Part shown: in pieces, positions 8,467 through 18,726 of the stretch
Numbering within the stretch: the first letter of the stretch is position 1
How the letters are laid out: each line of letters opens with the position of its first letter
NCBI RefSeq assembly: GCF_001612635.1
Contig: NZ_BDAV01000003.1
Location: 62,001-126,000 of the forward strand
DNA: 64,000 nt
Direction: 5' to 3'
DNA from: Nocardia africana NBRC 100379
Lineage (GTDB): Bacteria; Actinomycetota; Actinomycetes; Mycobacteriales; Mycobacteriaceae
Translations under genes and position numbers: made by a program
Notes under the pieces: generated by a model
Seen by the model: the letters and a program-made list of their open reading frames with translations, nothing else
Databases searched by the model: none
What the model was told of the DNA's origin: nothing

Positions 8467-9866
8467 TCCACAGCCTCCACACGCTCGCGTCGTCGCTTCG
8501 ACAAACCACTCGAGGCAAGTGCCGCACGAACACTCGCGACCTCGTGCACCTTCATTCCGATGCCGGACAGGTCGGTCCCGGGCGGTACCAACGCCTCCGT
8601 GAAACCTAGCCGCTCGGCCTCGCGCAATCTGCGCCCGACCCCCGTGACACGCCGGACCTCACCGGCGAGGCCGACCTCGCCCAGCACCACCATGCCCGCG
8701 CGCAGTGGGATATCGCGTTCGGCGCCGGTGATCGCGACCGCGACGGCCAGATCGGCGGCGGGTTCGGTCAGCCGCATCCCACCCACCGTGGCGGCGTAGA
8801 CGTCGTGCTTGCCGAGATACACGCCGCAGCGGCTCTGCAGCACCGCGAGCACCATCGAGACGCGGTTGTAGTCCAGCCCGCTCACCGCGCGTCGCGGCGC
8901 GGGCACCTGGGTGGACACCGTCAGTCCCTGTACCTCGCCCAGCAGCGGCCGCTTACCGTCCATCGCGACCGTGATGGCGGTTCCCGGAACCTGATCGGCG
9001 CGGTGATGCAGGAACAGTCCGGACGGATCGCTCACCCCGGCGATGCCGTCGTCGTGCAGTTCGAAACAGCCCACCTCGTCGGCACTGCCGAAGCGGTTCT
9101 TGATGCCACGCACCATACGCAGGGTGGAATGCTTGTCGCCCTCGAACTGCAACACCACATCCACCAGGTGTTCCAGGGTGCGCGGCCCGGCGACATTGCC
9201 GTCCTTGGTGACGTGGCCGACCAGCAACACCGCGATACCGCTCGCCTTGGCCAGGGAGGTCAGGGCCGCGGTCACCGCGCGCACCTGGGTCACGCCGCCG
9301 ATCACCCCGTCCGCGTCGGCGGCCAGCATGGTCTGCACCGAATCGACCACCAGCAGCGTCGGCCGGACCTGATCGACGTGGCCGAGAATCGTGGCGAGAT
9401 CGGATTCCGCTGCGAGATAGACCCTTTCGTGCACCGCCCCGGTCCGGTCGGCGCGCAGCCGGACCTGCCCGGCGGATTCCTCGGCGGTGACGTAGAGCGC
9501 GCGCTCTTCGCGCTCGCGAGCCCAGCGGTGGGCGACCTCGAGCAGCAGCGTCGACTTGCCCACGCCCGGCTCACCCGAGAGCAGCACCACCGATCCGGGC
9601 ACCACCCCGCCGCCGAGAACGCGATCCAATTCCGCGACACCGGTGGGCCGGGCGCGGGTGACCTTCGAGTCGATGGTCGAGATGGGCGCCGCGGCCGTCG
9701 AGGGCAGCAGTGCCCGGCGCCCGGCGGCATGCGCTCCCGCACCGGCGCCGGATGCCACCACCTCGTCGACGGTCCCCCACTCGTTGCACCCCGGGCAGCG
9801 CCCCACCCATTTGGCAACCTCGTTCCCGCATGCCGAGCAGCGGTACAGCGATTTCACCTTGGCCAC
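8463..9866 (-). CDS. radA: DNA repair protein RadA (Sms)
   Basis: A RecA-related ATPase that processes branched recombination intermediates. The 467-residue protein (GTG start) begins with a four-cysteine zinc finger (YRCSACG...[10 protein letters not shown]), followed by a RecA-like core with Walker [10 protein letters not shown], the RadA-specific KNRFG motif, and a C-terminal Lon-protease-like domain. It is the upstream partner of disA with a 4-nt overlap; DisA and RadA are known to interact and RadA restrains DisA activity, so the fused arrangement is functionally sensible. lpqE lies upstream in the same direction, with 66 nt between, matching Rv3584-Rv3586. Confidence 0.96.
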   Translation of the reverse strand: MAKVKSLYRCSACGNEVAKWVGRCPGCNEWGTVDEVVASGAGAGAHAAGRRALLPSTAAAPISTIDSKVTRARPTGVAELDRVLGGGVVPGSVVLLSGEPGVGKSTLLLEVAHRWAREREERALYVTAEESAGQVRLRADRTGAVHERVYLAAESDLATILGHVDQVRPTLLVVDSVQTMLAADADGVIGGVTQVRAVTAALTSLAKASGIAVLLVGHVTKDGNVAGPRTLEHLVDVVLQFEGDKHSTLRMVRGIKNRFGSADEVGCFELHDDGIAGVSDPSGLFLHHRADQVPGTAITVAMDGKRPLLGEVQGLTVSTQVPAPRRAVSGLDYNRVSMVLAVLQSRCGVYLGKHDVYAATVGGMRLTEPAADLAVAVAITGAERDIPLRAGMVVLGEVGLAGEVRRVTGVGRRLREAERLGFTEALVPPGTDLSGIGMKVHEVASVRAALASSGLSKRRRERVEAVE

Positions 9867-9932
9867 GTGCGCAGCCTAGAGAGAGGGGCCGACATGGGCC
9901 GGCGTGCAGGGCGAGGTGCGCCCAGGCGCGGC

Positions 9933-10658
9933 TCAGTGGCCGCCGTGCTCGGCGACCGACGCGCCCTCGTGCCGCGGGGTGTTCGGGCCGGCGTCGACGG
10001 GCACCTGCACCTGCACGGTGCCGGCGTTCTTGAAGTTGAAGGTCACGCCGTAGGTCAGGCCCGGCACGATGTCCTTGGTCAGTCCGGTGATCTCGACCAG
10101 GATCGGATGCGCGTTCGGTTCGGCCGGCTGGTCGGGCGAACCGGCGCCCTCCTGGCGCGGCGAGGCGCTGTGCTCCGGCGTGGGGGTCGCGGCCGAGCTG
10201 GTGGGCTGCGCGGGGGCGGAGGTCGGCGTGGAGTTCTCGCCCGCCTGGGCCGCCTTGGCCGCTTCCGGACCGGCGGCGACGACGGTCTGGCCCGGGACCA
10301 GTTCCGGCGTGGCCGGGGTGATCTTCACCTGGCCGAGGTCGGTGGTGATGCTGACCAGCTGGTCGGTCTTGGACGAGCCCTCGTTGATCGCGCTGAACGC
10401 GACGACGGACTTGCCACCCTTGGCGTTGGTGTATTCCTCCGACTGCGGCAGCAGGATGCGCACGTCACGCAGCGCGACGTTGCCGACGGTGGCCGCGTTG
10501 CCGTTGACGGCGGGCACCTGGCTCGCGGTCTGCGAGATCTGGCCGGCACCGCATCCGGACAACGCCAGCGCCGCACCGGTGGCCAGCGCGGCAACAGCGA
10601 TTGCGCGCCGCGACACCTTGGTCACATTCGACGCTGTGGTGGCTTTCAGGGCAGTCAC
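9933..10658 (-). CDS. lpqE: LpqE-like lipoprotein
   Basis: A 241-residue exported lipoprotein of unknown molecular function. The start GTG 10658 has a good GGAGG upstream. The N terminus carries positively charged residues, then a hydrophobic stretch ending in the lipobox LSGC (near residue 35). The body is a beta-rich domain (VGNVALRDVRILLPQ, SVVAFSAINEG), typical of LpqE, a family distantly related to periplasmic copper chaperones; a His-rich tail (EHGGH) ends the protein, but the classical copper motif of that family is not seen. A Pro/Ala/Thr/Ser-rich insert lies near residues 145-195. Gene order radA-lpqE divergent from carD is the same in mycobacteria. Confidence 0.85.
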   Translation of the reverse strand: MTALKATTASNVTKVSRRAIAVAALATGAALALSGCGAGQISQTASQVPAVNGNAATVGNVALRDVRILLPQSEEYTNAKGGKSVVAFSAINEGSSKTDQLVSITTDLGQVKITPATPELVPGQTVVAAGPEAAKAAQAGENSTPTSAPAQPTSSAATPTPEHSASPRQEGAGSPDQPAEPNAHPILVEITGLTKDIVPGLTYGVTFNFKNAGTVQVQVPVDAGPNTPRHEGASVAEHGGH

Positions 10659-10699
10659 GGGTTGTCCTCCATGTCGACCGGCTCACTCCACGATGGAGA

Positions 10700-10728
10700 G
10701 TAGTAGTAGGCAGCGTAGTAGTTGGCAG
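10700..10728. repeat. Two 14-bp direct repeats upstream of lpqE
   Basis: The sequence GTAGTAGT(A/T)GGCAG occurs at 10700-10713 and 10715-10728, giving a 15-bp period with one mismatch, 42-70 bp upstream of the lpqE start. A small inverted repeat (CTCCA-CGA-TGGAG) lies just beside it at 10686-10698. The arrangement could be a tandem operator; no regulator can be named. Confidence 0.6.
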
Positions 10729-10897
10729 GGTGGTCGGTGTGGACCGGTCCGGTGTAATGTTCCGCGGCGACCCGCGAGCCGCGTATCCCCTTCTGGCGCA
10801 ACAAGATGCACACGCTTCGCGATCTGTCAAGCCCCAAGGTCGGCCTGTTGTGGCCCCTGACCTGCGCCGTTGATCGCGGCGTTATCGAGTCGCATGT

Positions 10898-11419
<522 letters not shown>

Positions 11420-11429
11420 CCGCATCGCC

Positions 11430-12161
11430 TTGACGCTCAACTCCCGCCGCGTTGTGGCATTGGTACCTGCCGCCGGTCGGGGCGTTCGCCTGGGTGAATC
11501 GACACCCAAGGCATTCGTCCCGGTCGGCGGCAGTCCCATGCTCGTACACGCAGTAAACGGTCTGATCGCGTCCGGGGTCGTCGACCGCATCGTGATCATG
11601 GCGCCCATCGAGATGATCGATGCGGCCCGGGAACTGCTCGCCGCCCGTGCCCACGCGGCCAGCTCGATACCGGTCGATGTGGTGGCCGGCGGCGTAGAAC
11701 GCACCGACTCGGTCCGCGCCGGTCTGGCCGCCGCCCCGGAAGCCACCCATATCCTCGTGCACGACGCGGCCCGCGCCCTGACGCCGCCGTCGCTGATCGC
11801 GCGGGTCGTGGACGCGCTGGACGCCGGTCACCGCGCCGTCGTCCCCGGCATTCCGGTGGCCGACACCATCAAGGCCGTCGACGCGACCGGCGACGTCACC
11901 GGTACGCCGGACCGTTCGGGGCTGCGGGCGATCCAGACTCCCCAGGGCTTCGACGCCGCACTGCTGCGCGAGGCGTACACGCTCGACCTGCCCGCCACCG
12001 ACGATGCCGGCCTCGTGGAGGCGATGGGTGCGACCGTCTCGGTGGTCCCGGGCGACCCACTGGCCTTCAAAATCACCGGCCCGCTCGACTTGCGGCTGGC
12101 GAACGCGCTGGTAGCGGACATCGCGCCGGCCACGGCGACCGAGGCGGCGGTGAGCGGATGA
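11430..12161 (+). CDS. ispD: 2-C-methyl-D-erythritol 4-phosphate cytidylyltransferase IspD
   Basis: Third enzyme of the MEP isoprenoid pathway; it couples MEP to CTP. The nucleotidyltransferase signature is at the very N terminus ([21 protein letters not shown]), and [18 protein letters not shown] and QTPQGF are family blocks. The start is uncertain: TTG 11430 gives 243 residues, while GTG 11454 would start directly at the signature. No ribosome binding site is evident for either, which fits translational coupling to carD, whose stop is 10 nt upstream. A frame opening further upstream at 11340 lies inside carD and is not credible. The stop overlaps ispF by ATGA. Confidence 0.93.
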   Translation: MTLNSRRVVALVPAAGRGVRLGESTPKAFVPVGGSPMLVHAVNGLIASGVVDRIVIMAPIEMIDAARELLAARAHAASSIPVDVVAGGVERTDSVRAGLAAAPEATHILVHDAARALTPPSLIARVVDALDAGHRAVVPGIPVADTIKAVDATGDVTGTPDRSGLRAIQTPQGFDAALLREAYTLDLPATDDAGLVEAMGATVSVVPGDPLAFKITGPLDLRLANALVADIAPATATEAAVSG

Positions 12162-12658
12162 CCGATCTCACCGCGCTGCGCACCGGCATCGGCAGCGATG
12201 TGCATCCCATCGAACCCGGCCGGCCCTGCTGGATGGCCGGGCTGCTGTTCGAGGGCGACGACGGCTGCTCCGGACATTCCGACGGCGATGTGGCCGCCCA
12301 CGCCCTGTGCGACGCGCTGCTGTCGGCCGCCTGCCTGGGCGATGTCGGCGCGGTCTTCGGCACCGGCCGGCCCGAGTGGGAAGGCGTCTCCGGCGCCGCC
12401 ATGCTGACCGAGGTACGGCGCCTGCTCGGCGAATCCGGATATCGGATCGTCAACGCGGCGGTGCAGATCATCGGTAATCGCCCCAAGATCGGGCCGCGAC
12501 GCGCCGAAGCCCAAAAAATACTCGGCGAATTACTCGACGCGCCGGTTTCGGTATCCGGTACGACGTCCGACGGTCTGGGACTCACCGGCCGCGGGGAGGG
12601 AATCGCCGCGGTCGCGACCGCATTACTCGTGCACGACGGGCGATGTAGTACCGCGTAA
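12158..12658 (+). CDS. ispF: 2-C-methyl-D-erythritol 2,4-cyclodiphosphate synthase IspF
   Basis: Converts CDP-ME 2-phosphate to the cyclic diphosphate in the MEP isoprenoid pathway. The 166-residue protein has the metal-binding Asp/His pair in GIGSDVHP, the third ligand in the [17 protein letters not shown] signature, and the nucleotide-binding [14 protein letters not shown] near the C terminus. Length and motifs are typical. It overlaps ispD by 4 nt, the same pair being adjacent in mycobacteria (Rv3582c-Rv3581c). About 180 nt without a gene separates it from cysS. Confidence 0.97.
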   Translation: MTDLTALRTGIGSDVHPIEPGRPCWMAGLLFEGDDGCSGHSDGDVAAHALCDALLSAACLGDVGAVFGTGRPEWEGVSGAAMLTEVRRLLGESGYRIVNAAVQIIGNRPKIGPRRAEAQKILGELLDAPVSVSGTTSDGLGLTGRGEGIAAVATALLVHDGRCSTA

Positions 12659-12837
12659 CCGCAGTCGGCGATCCGGCGCGACGTATTTCTCGGCCGTACC
12701 TCGGCCGCGACTCGGTCCGGAAAAACATGCCCCGCCGAATCCTTTCCGGACCCGCGGTGTCATCGCATTCGATGGACCGTGGACCATGGGAGGGGCCCAC
12801 CCATACCGTTGTTCAACAAGCCTTAGGATGGCTGGTC

Positions 12838-14223
12838 GTGACTCTGCGCCTGTTCGACACCGCGACGCGGACCCTGCGGGATTTCACCCCGCTGGTTCCT
12901 GGACGTGCGTCGGTGTACCTGTGTGGCGCCACCGTGCAAGGCGAACCACATATCGGGCACGTCCGCAGCGGCGTGGCCTTCGACGTGCTGCGCCGCTGGC
13001 TCACCGCGAACGGCTACGACGTGGCCTTCGTGCGGAATGTCACCGATATCGACGACAAGATCCTCGCCAAGGCCGCCGCCGCGGGCCGCCCGTGGTGGGA
13101 ATGGGCCGCGACCCACGAACGCGCCTTCGACCGTGCCTACGAGGCGCTCGGAGTGCTGCCGCCGTCGGTGGAACCGCGCGCCACCGGGCACATCACCCAG
13201 ATGGTCGAGATGATGCAGCGGCTCATCGACCGCGGGCACGCCTACGCGTCGAGTGGCAACGTGTATTTCGATGTGCGCAGTTTTCCGGAATACGGTGCGC
13301 TCTCCGGGCACCGACTCGAGGATGTGCAGCAGGGCGAGAGCGCCGGGGAGGGTAAGCGCGATCCGCGCGATTTCACGCTGTGGAAGGCCGCCAAACCGGG
13401 CGAGCCGACCTGGCCGTCGCCGTGGGGTCGCGGGCGCCCGGGTTGGCATCTGGAATGCTCGGCGATGGCCGAGTTCTATCTCGGGCCCGAATTCGATATC
13501 CACTGCGGTGGTATGGATCTGGTTTTCCCGCACCACGAGAACGAAATCGCTCAATCCCGCGCTGCCGGAGACGGATTCGCGCAGTACTGGCTGCACAACG
13601 GGTGGGTGACGCTCGGCGGCGAGAAGATGTCGAAATCGCTCGGCAACACCCTCTCGGTGCCGAATATTCTCACCATGGTGCGGCCCGTGGAATTGCGGTT
13701 CTATTTGGGCAGTGCGCATTACGCGTCGATGCTCGAATATTCCGAGCAGGCACTGCAGGACGCCGCGCAGACCTATCAGCGACTCGAGGCATTCGTGCAG
13801 CGCACCGTCGAGCGGGTCGGTGAGGTCGCGGTCGGGAAATGGACCGACGCCTTCGCCGAGGCGCTCGACGACAATCTCGCGATCCCGAAGGCCCTGGCCG
13901 AGATTCATCGCGTGGTGCACGAGGGCAATCGGGCGCTGGAAGCGGGCGCGGGCGAATCGGCGCGCGAGGCCGCCGGACAGGTGCGGGCGATGCTCGGGAT
14001 TCTGGGCGTCGATCCGCTGGATGCGCATTGGGCCGGCCCGAAGGACACCTCGGCGGCCGAATCCGCGCTCGACGTCCTGGTGCGGGCCGAACTCGAGCGT
14101 CGCCAGCAGGCCCGCAGCGAAAAGGATTGGGCCACCGCCGACGCCGTGCGCGACCGGCTCGGCGCGGCCGGAATCGACGTTGTCGACACTCCCGGCGGCT
14201 CGGATTGGTCACTGGCCAAATGA
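12838..14223 (+). CDS. cysS: Cysteinyl-tRNA synthetase
   Basis: Charges tRNA-Cys. The 461-residue class I synthetase has the HIGH-type motif PHIGHVRSG, the KMSKS loop [10 protein letters not shown], and zinc ligands in [17 protein letters not shown] and [11 protein letters not shown] 12838 is selected because AGGA lies nine nt upstream and it starts in register with the mycobacterial enzyme (VTLRLFDTA). The frame continues upstream to 12727, but those residues are unconserved. The C-terminal domain contains the usual helical anticodon-binding region. Orthologue of Rv3580c. MshC, the paralogue of mycothiol synthesis, lacks this full C-terminal extension and the flanking gene order, so cysS is preferred. 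Confidence 0.95.
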   Translation: MTLRLFDTATRTLRDFTPLVPGRASVYLCGATVQGEPHIGHVRSGVAFDVLRRWLTANGYDVAFVRNVTDIDDKILAKAAAAGRPWWEWAATHERAFDRAYEALGVLPPSVEPRATGHITQMVEMMQRLIDRGHAYASSGNVYFDVRSFPEYGALSGHRLEDVQQGESAGEGKRDPRDFTLWKAAKPGEPTWPSPWGRGRPGWHLECSAMAEFYLGPEFDIHCGGMDLVFPHHENEIAQSRAAGDGFAQYWLHNGWVTLGGEKMSKSLGNTLSVPNILTMVRPVELRFYLGSAHYASMLEYSEQALQDAAQTYQRLEAFVQRTVERVGEVAVGKWTDAFAEALDDNLAIPKALAEIHRVVHEGNRALEAGAGESAREAAGQVRAMLGILGVDPLDAHWAGPKDTSAAESALDVLVRAELERRQQARSEKDWATADAVRDRLGAAGIDVVDTPGGSDWSLAK

Positions 14224-14284
14224 TTCAACCGGCGAAGCCTGCTGATCGTGTGCGGGTGTCGCGACCGACACGAAAGGCGTACTG

Positions 14285-15253
14285 ATGGCAGGAAATTCGC
14301 AGCGACGAGGCGCGATCCGCAAGGGCGGCACCAAGAAGGGCGCCGTCGTCGGCAGCGGCGGTAAGCGCCGTCGCGGACTCGAGGGCCGCGGCGCCACCCC
14401 GCCCGCCACGATGCGCAAGAACCACCCCGCCGCGAAACGCGCTGCTGCGGCGGCGAAAGCGGCCAAGGCGACGCAGGGACAGAACCGCGCCCGGCCCGGC
14501 ACCCGCAAGGGCGACGACGGACCGGAGTTGGTGCTCGGCCGCAATCCGGTGGTGGAGTGTCTGCGCGCGGAGGTTCCGGCGACCGCGCTGTACGTCGCGC
14601 TGGGCACCGAGAACGACGACCGCCTGACCGAGTCCGTGCAGCGCGCCGCCGATGCCGGAATCTCCATTCTGGAGGTGTCGCGCATCGATCTGGATCGGAT
14701 GAGCGCCAACGGTTTACATCAGGGCATGGCCCTGCAGGTACCCCCGTACCGCTACGCCCATCCGGAGGATCTGCTGGACAGCGCCCGCGCATCCGGCAGC
14801 GCGCCGCTGCTGGTGGCGCTGGACAACATCTCCGATCCCCGCAACCTGGGCGCGGTGATCCGTTCGGTCGCCGCGTTCGGTGGCCACGGCGTGGTGATTC
14901 CGCAGCGCCGCAGCGCCAGCGTCACGGCGGTCGCCTGGCGCACCAGCGCCGGTGCCGCGGCCCGGCTGCCGGTGGCGCGCGCGACCAATCTGACTCGCAC
15001 ACTGAAGGATTGGGCCAAGGCCGGTCTGCAGGTGGTCGGCCTCGACGCCGGCGGCGACACCGTCCTCGACGACTTCGACGGCACCACCCCGACCGTCGTG
15101 GTCGTCGGTTCGGAGGGCAAGGGGCTGTCGCGCCTGGTCCGCGAAACCTGCGACACCATCATCAGCATCCCGATGGCGGGCCCGGTCGAGTCCCTCAACG
15201 CCTCGGTCGCGGCGGGGGTCGTGCTCGCGGACATCGCCCGCCAGCGCCGCTGA
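14285..15253 (+). CDS. rlmB: 23S rRNA (guanosine-2'-O-)-methyltransferase RlmB (TrmH/SpoU family)
   Basis: A SPOUT methyltransferase, probably acting on a conserved guanosine of 23S rRNA. The 322-residue protein has a basic Lys/Arg/Ala-rich N-terminal tail (about 1-80), a small substrate-binding domain ([23 protein letters not shown]) and the trefoil-knot catalytic domain with motif 1 [15 protein letters not shown], motif 2 [12 protein letters not shown] and motif 3 [19 protein letters not shown] 14285 follows GAAAGG, 62 nt after the cysS stop. M. tuberculosis Rv3579c lies at the same place. The basic tail is long compared with E. coli RlmB and may contact rRNA. Confidence 0.93.
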   Translation: MAGNSQRRGAIRKGGTKKGAVVGSGGKRRRGLEGRGATPPATMRKNHPAAKRAAAAAKAAKATQGQNRARPGTRKGDDGPELVLGRNPVVECLRAEVPATALYVALGTENDDRLTESVQRAADAGISILEVSRIDLDRMSANGLHQGMALQVPPYRYAHPEDLLDSARASGSAPLLVALDNISDPRNLGAVIRSVAAFGGHGVVIPQRRSASVTAVAWRTSAGAAARLPVARATNLTRTLKDWAKAGLQVVGLDAGGDTVLDDFDGTTPTVVVVGSEGKGLSRLVRETCDTIISIPMAGPVESLNASVAAGVVLADIARQRR

Positions 15254-15309
15254 GCGGGGGCGGAAACTCCAAGCTGCCCGTCTACCAAGCTTTCCGGGTC
15301 GCCACACCT

Positions 15310-15315
15310 TAAACT
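15310..15315 (+). promoter_or_regulatory. -10 element (TAAACT) for a leaderless transcript
   Basis: TAAACT ends 6 nt before the GTG at 15322 and no Shine-Dalgarno is visible, which suggests leaderless transcription of the small membrane gene. Confidence 0.45.
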
Positions 15316-15321
15316 CGCACG

Positions 15322-15624
15322 GTGGCCATGAATCAACCCGACTACTGGGGATCGCTGCCTGAGCCGCCGACCGGCAACCCGGTCGAACACCCGCATGCGA
15401 CGACGGTGCTGATCCTGGGAGTGCTGAGCCTATTGTGTTGCGGCGCATTGGGTCCGGTGGCGTGGGTGATGGGCAAGCGGGCGCTCGACCAGATCGAGAT
15501 GTCCGGGGGCACCATCGGCGGCCGTTCGCAGGTGGTGGTCGGCTATGTGGTCGGCATCGTCGGCACCGTACTGATGGTGTTGTACGCGTTCGTCTTTCTG
15601 CTGATGCTCCTCGGCGGGCGCTGA
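15322..15624 (+). CDS. DUF4190-type small membrane protein
   Basis: A 100-residue protein with a short Pro-rich cytoplasmic head and two hydrophobic segments (about 28-52 and 72-96). The pattern TTVLILGVLSLLCCGALGPVAWVMGKRAL and a Gly-rich loop before the second segment are typical of DUF4190 proteins, whose function is unknown. GTG 15322 is preferred because a -10 hexamer sits six nt upstream; ATG 15328, two codons later, is the alternative. Its 3' end is only 8 nt from the 3' end of the convergent enoyl-CoA hydratase gene. Confidence 0.8.
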   Translation: MAMNQPDYWGSLPEPPTGNPVEHPHATTVLILGVLSLLCCGALGPVAWVMGKRALDQIEMSGGTIGGRSQVVVGYVVGIVGTVLMVLYAFVFLLMLLGGR

Positions 15625-15632
15625 CCGGCCCG

Positions 15633-16463
15633 CTAGGCCTGTTCCCCGGCGGTGCCGTCGAGACCCGGACGCTCGCCCGGCGACGACAACTCGCCCGCGG
15701 GCCATTCGGCGCTGATACTGCCCTTCCACTGCGGCTGGCGGCGGTCGCGAAACGCCGCCATGCCCTCGGCCGCGTCCACACTCTTGCCGACGAAGCCGTG
15801 CAGCTCGGATTCCAGCCGGCCGACCGCCTCGGGGCTCATCCCGAGGCCCTCCCAGAGCAGCCGCTTGGTCAGGGCCGTCGGCAGCGGCGCGGAACCGGCG
15901 GCCAGATCGTGCGCCACGGCCAAGGCGGTCGGCAGCACCTCGCCGGCCGGCAGACTGCTGTTGGCCACGCCCATCTGGCGCGCTTCCTCCCCGTCGAACG
16001 TGCGGCCCGTCAGCATGATGTCGGCAGCGTTGGCCATCCCTGCCAGGCGCGGCAGTGTCCAATGCGCGTAGCCGTCGGCCATCGCGCCGCGACGCACCTG
16101 ATTCAGGCCGTATACGGCGTCGGTCGCCATGTAGCGCAGATCGCACTGCAATGCCAGCGACAGCCCGATCCCCACGGCATGCCCGTTCACGGCCGCGATC
16201 ACCGGCTTGCGGATCTGCCACGGCGGCGGATCGATCGTGCCGCGCACGTCACCGACGCGGGCGGACAGATCGGCGCCCGCGCAGAACGCGGGCGGAGTCC
16301 CGGTGATCACCACCGCGCGAATCGCGTCCTCGGTATCGCAGCGCCGCAGCGCGGTCCCGAGCTCCGCCGCCATCGTGGGCGTCATGGCGTTCTGCTGCGC
16401 GGGACGGTTGAGCGTGAGTACGGCGACACCGGCGGACACATCGACCTGCAGTTCCGAACTCAT
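15633..16463 (-). CDS. Enoyl-CoA hydratase/isomerase family protein
   Basis: A 276-residue crotonase-fold protein, probably acting on an acyl-CoA. The oxyanion-hole blocks are AFCAGADLS and GHAVGIGLSLALQCDLRY. At the position where many hydratases have a catalytic glutamate the sequence reads RRGAMADGYAHWTLPRL, with Ala/Asp instead, so straightforward hydratase chemistry is not assured. ATG 16463 is preferred over longer in-frame options because the conserved fold begins there (MSSELQVDVS). The last 30 residues are Pro/Gly/Glu-rich. The acyl-CoA dehydrogenase gene upstream is in the same direction but separated by a hairpin-forming repeat, so co-transcription is doubtful. Confidence 0.88.
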   Translation of the reverse strand: MSSELQVDVSAGVAVLTLNRPAQQNAMTPTMAAELGTALRRCDTEDAIRAVVITGTPPAFCAGADLSARVGDVRGTIDPPPWQIRKPVIAAVNGHAVGIGLSLALQCDLRYMATDAVYGLNQVRRGAMADGYAHWTLPRLAGMANAADIMLTGRTFDGEEARQMGVANSSLPAGEVLPTALAVAHDLAAGSAPLPTALTKRLLWEGLGMSPEAVGRLESELHGFVGKSVDAAEGMAAFRDRRQPQWKGSISAEWPAGELSSPGERPGLDGTAGEQA

Positions 16464-16578
16464 GCGACACAATCCTAGGTTTGGGTGATCTTTCCGCCCC
16501 ACCTTACTTGCACGCAATCACCACGAGCGGGTGTCGGTGATCCACCCAAGCGCGCATCTGCGAGCCGTTCACCATGGT

Positions 16579-16605
16579 GGGTCTCGGCCCAGGGGGCCGA
16601 AACCC
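16579..16605 (-). terminator. Hairpin after the acyl-CoA dehydrogenase gene
   Basis: A 12-bp stem (16579-16590 with 16594-16605) with one mismatch and a 3-nt loop lies 25 nt beyond the stop codon of the leftward acyl-CoA dehydrogenase gene. It is part of a dispersed repeat shared with 37024-37057. Confidence 0.55.
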
Positions 16606-16619
16606 CGCCGGAGCGAAGC
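16586..16619 (+). repeat. Dispersed intergenic repeat, copy A
   Basis: These 34 bases match the reverse complement of 37024-37057 at 32 of 34 positions. Both copies lie between genes, close to a 3' end, and both form part of a strong hairpin. This suggests a short mobile or multicopy intergenic element. Confidence 0.8.
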
Positions 16620-16630
16620 GGAGGCCGAAA

Positions 16631-17800
16631 TCACCGCAGGATGTGGCGGCCGATCGCGTATTTGTGGACCTCGGTGGGGCCGTCGTAGAGGCGGAAGGCG
16701 CGCATATCGCGGAAGATCATCTCCACCACGGTTTCGTCGCTGATGCCGATGCCGCCGAGGACCTGGACGCAGCGGTCGGCGACCTTGAACAGTTCCTCGG
16801 ACACATACGATTTCGCCATCGAGCTCTCGTGGCGGGCCTTGTGGCCCTGGTCCATCAGCCAGCAGGCGTGCCAGATGGTCAGGCGGCACTGATGGAGAGC
16901 GATCTCGTTGTCGGCCAGCATGAACGACACACCCTCGTGCTCACCGATCGGCTTACCGAAGGCCGTGCGAGTCTTGGCGTGTTCGACGGCGATGCTCTGG
17001 GCGCGTTCGGCGGCGCCGAGCCAGCGCATGCAGTGGGTGAGGCGGGCCGGGGCCAGTCGCAGCTGGGCATAGCGCAGCGCCTGACCGCTCTCCCCCAGCA
17101 ACGACTCCCTGGGCAGGGTCAGATTCTCGAAGCGCACGACGCCGTGGCCGCCGACGTAGTTGCGGTCCATCGTGTTCATGGTTCGCTCGATGACGATTCC
17201 GGGTGAATCCCCCTCGGTGAGGAACAAGGTCGGGCCCGCGGGGAGGTGGTCGTTGTCCTCGAGTTTGGCCATGATGATCCAGGTCTTGGCCCCGTCGGCC
17301 CCGGTGATCAGCCATTTGTGGCCGTTGATGGTGAAGTTCTCGCCGTCGAAGGTGGCCGTGGTCGCGAGCTGGCCGGGATCGGACCCGGCACCACCGGGTT
17401 CGGTCATGGCGAACACCGAGCGCTGACGGCCGTCGATCACCGGCATCAGGTAGCGGTCGACCTGCTCCGGGTTCGCGACCTTGGACAGCAGGAACATGTT
17501 GCCCTCGTCGGGCGCGGCGCAGTTCATCGCGACCGGTCCCAGCGTGGACCACCCCGCCGCCTCGTACAGCACTGCCTGTTCGACATGGGTGAGCCCGCGG
17601 CCGCCGAGTGCCTCGGGCGCCTGAATGGTGAGCAGCTTCTCGGCCCGCGCCAATTCGACCAATTCCCGGCGCAGATCGTCGTTGGGCCCGTGCGCGGTCA
17701 GGCGGGGGTCGCGCTCGAAGGGAACGATCTTGTCGATGACGAACCGCCGGATGCGGTCACGTTCGGCGGCGAGGTCGGCGGGTATCGAGAAGTTAATCAT
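16631..17800 (-). CDS. Acyl-CoA dehydrogenase
   Basis: A 389-residue FAD enzyme that should introduce an alpha,beta double bond into an acyl-CoA. The three family parts are present: helical N domain, beta-barrel middle domain with the substrate/FAD block FAMTEPGGAGSDP, and helical C domain with QVLGGIGISDE and the closing YDGPTEVHKYAIGRHIL. The glutamate of PTEVH lies where medium-chain enzymes have their catalytic base; the sequence style is closer to the ACAD10/11-like group than to short-chain enzymes. ATG 17800 follows AAGGTG. The substrate cannot be read from sequence. The neighbouring crotonase could supply the next beta-oxidation step. Confidence 0.92.
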   Translation of the reverse strand: MINFSIPADLAAERDRIRRFVIDKIVPFERDPRLTAHGPNDDLRRELVELARAEKLLTIQAPEALGGRGLTHVEQAVLYEAAGWSTLGPVAMNCAAPDEGNMFLLSKVANPEQVDRYLMPVIDGRQRSVFAMTEPGGAGSDPGQLATTATFDGENFTINGHKWLITGADGAKTWIIMAKLEDNDHLPAGPTLFLTEGDSPGIVIERTMNTMDRNYVGGHGVVRFENLTLPRESLLGESGQALRYAQLRLAPARLTHCMRWLGAAERAQSIAVEHAKTRTAFGKPIGEHEGVSFMLADNEIALHQCRLTIWHACWLMDQGHKARHESSMAKSYVSEELFKVADRCVQVLGGIGISDETVVEMIFRDMRAFRLYDGPTEVHKYAIGRHILR

Positions 17801-17925
17801 GATTCACCTTATGGTCGGGGCCTCAGTGGAGCATACGTCGCCTCCTGCCCGAAACTGAAGGCGATTGCCCGCAGCTGCCGGACCTCAGATCCTGCTGCGA
17901 CCGAGCCGGCCCGCACGCGACCCGA

Positions 17926-18714
17926 TCAACCCACGTTTTCGTGCAGAAACCGTTCGACTTCGGCGCGATACACGGCAGGTTGATCGTCGTGAACGAGATG
18001 TCCGGCGGCGCCGACGACCACATGGCGCACCCCGGGCCGAGCGGCCGCCATCTCCCGCATCTGCCCCGGCGGCGTGATCGTGTATTCGCCCTCGATCAGC
18101 AGGGTCGGCACGCGCACCGCGGCCCATTCGGCCCAGAAATCGCGCGTGCCCCACTCCTCGGAGATGTCGCGGAAGGTCGCGACCGAACCGTGCAACCGGT
18201 AGCCGTCCGGTGCGGGCGTGAACGAGTTGAGGAAGTAGCGCCCAGCGACCGGTCCGAAATAGTCGAGTACCGCGTCGGCATCGGGAAACGGCTGCGGCCA
18301 GGCCTCGATCATCTCCGCCCAGTGCCGGGCGGTGCGCCCCCGGAAATCGGGCGCCATATCCTCGACCACCAGCGCCCGCACCCGCTCGGGATACGCGGCC
18401 GCGAACATCCACCCGTGCAGCCCGCCCATCGAATGGCCGATCACCACCATCGGCTCCGGAATCGCGGCGGTCGCGGCGGCCAGGTCGGCGACGAACGCCT
18501 CGGTGGTGAGCTCCGGAGGGGCCGGCCGCCCGTGCCCGGCGGCGTCGAAGGAGTGGACATGGCCGAATTCGCGCAGCCACGGCACCTGGCCGGCCCAGGT
18601 CCGCGCGCTGCCCATCAATCCGTGCAGCAGCAGAATCGGCACCCCGGTGCCGCCCTCGTCGTACAACATCGGCACCGACGATACGTGCCGCGCGGCGGGA
18701 CCAGGCAGTGCCAT
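17926..18714 (-). CDS. Alpha/beta hydrolase
   Basis: A 262-residue hydrolase with the oxyanion block LLLHGLMGSART, the nucleophile elbow GHSMGG (serine) and the late histidine in GAAGHLVHDD. The catalytic acid is not obvious: the usual strand reads LLIEGEYTITPP, with Glu/Tyr/Thr where Asp is common. The substrate is unknown. ATG 18714 is the only sensible start; the frame continues upstream, but that would run into the divergent mhuD. M. tuberculosis has a hydrolase (Rv3591c) in the same divergent position to mhuD (Rv3592). The two start codons are just 12 bp apart, so their promoters must overlap coding sequence. Confidence 0.88.
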   Translation of the reverse strand: MALPGPAARHVSSVPMLYDEGGTGVPILLLHGLMGSARTWAGQVPWLREFGHVHSFDAAGHGRPAPPELTTEAFVADLAAATAAIPEPMVVIGHSMGGLHGWMFAAAYPERVRALVVEDMAPDFRGRTARHWAEMIEAWPQPFPDADAVLDYFGPVAGRYFLNSFTPAPDGYRLHGSVATFRDISEEWGTRDFWAEWAAVRVPTLLIEGEYTITPPGQMREMAAARPGVRHVVVGAAGHLVHDDQPAVYRAEVERFLHENVG

Positions 18715-18720
18715 TAGCCT
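18715..18720 (+). promoter_or_regulatory. -10 element (TAGCCT) for leaderless mhuD
   Basis: TAGCCT ends 6 nt before the mhuD ATG at 18727 with no Shine-Dalgarno between. It lies directly over the start region of the divergent hydrolase. Confidence 0.4.
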
Positions 18721-18726
18721 GGGCTC

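Noticed and set aside
16464..16517. Longer N terminus of the enoyl-CoA hydratase
   Set aside because: The extra 18 residues are unconserved and the conserved fold begins at ATG 16463.
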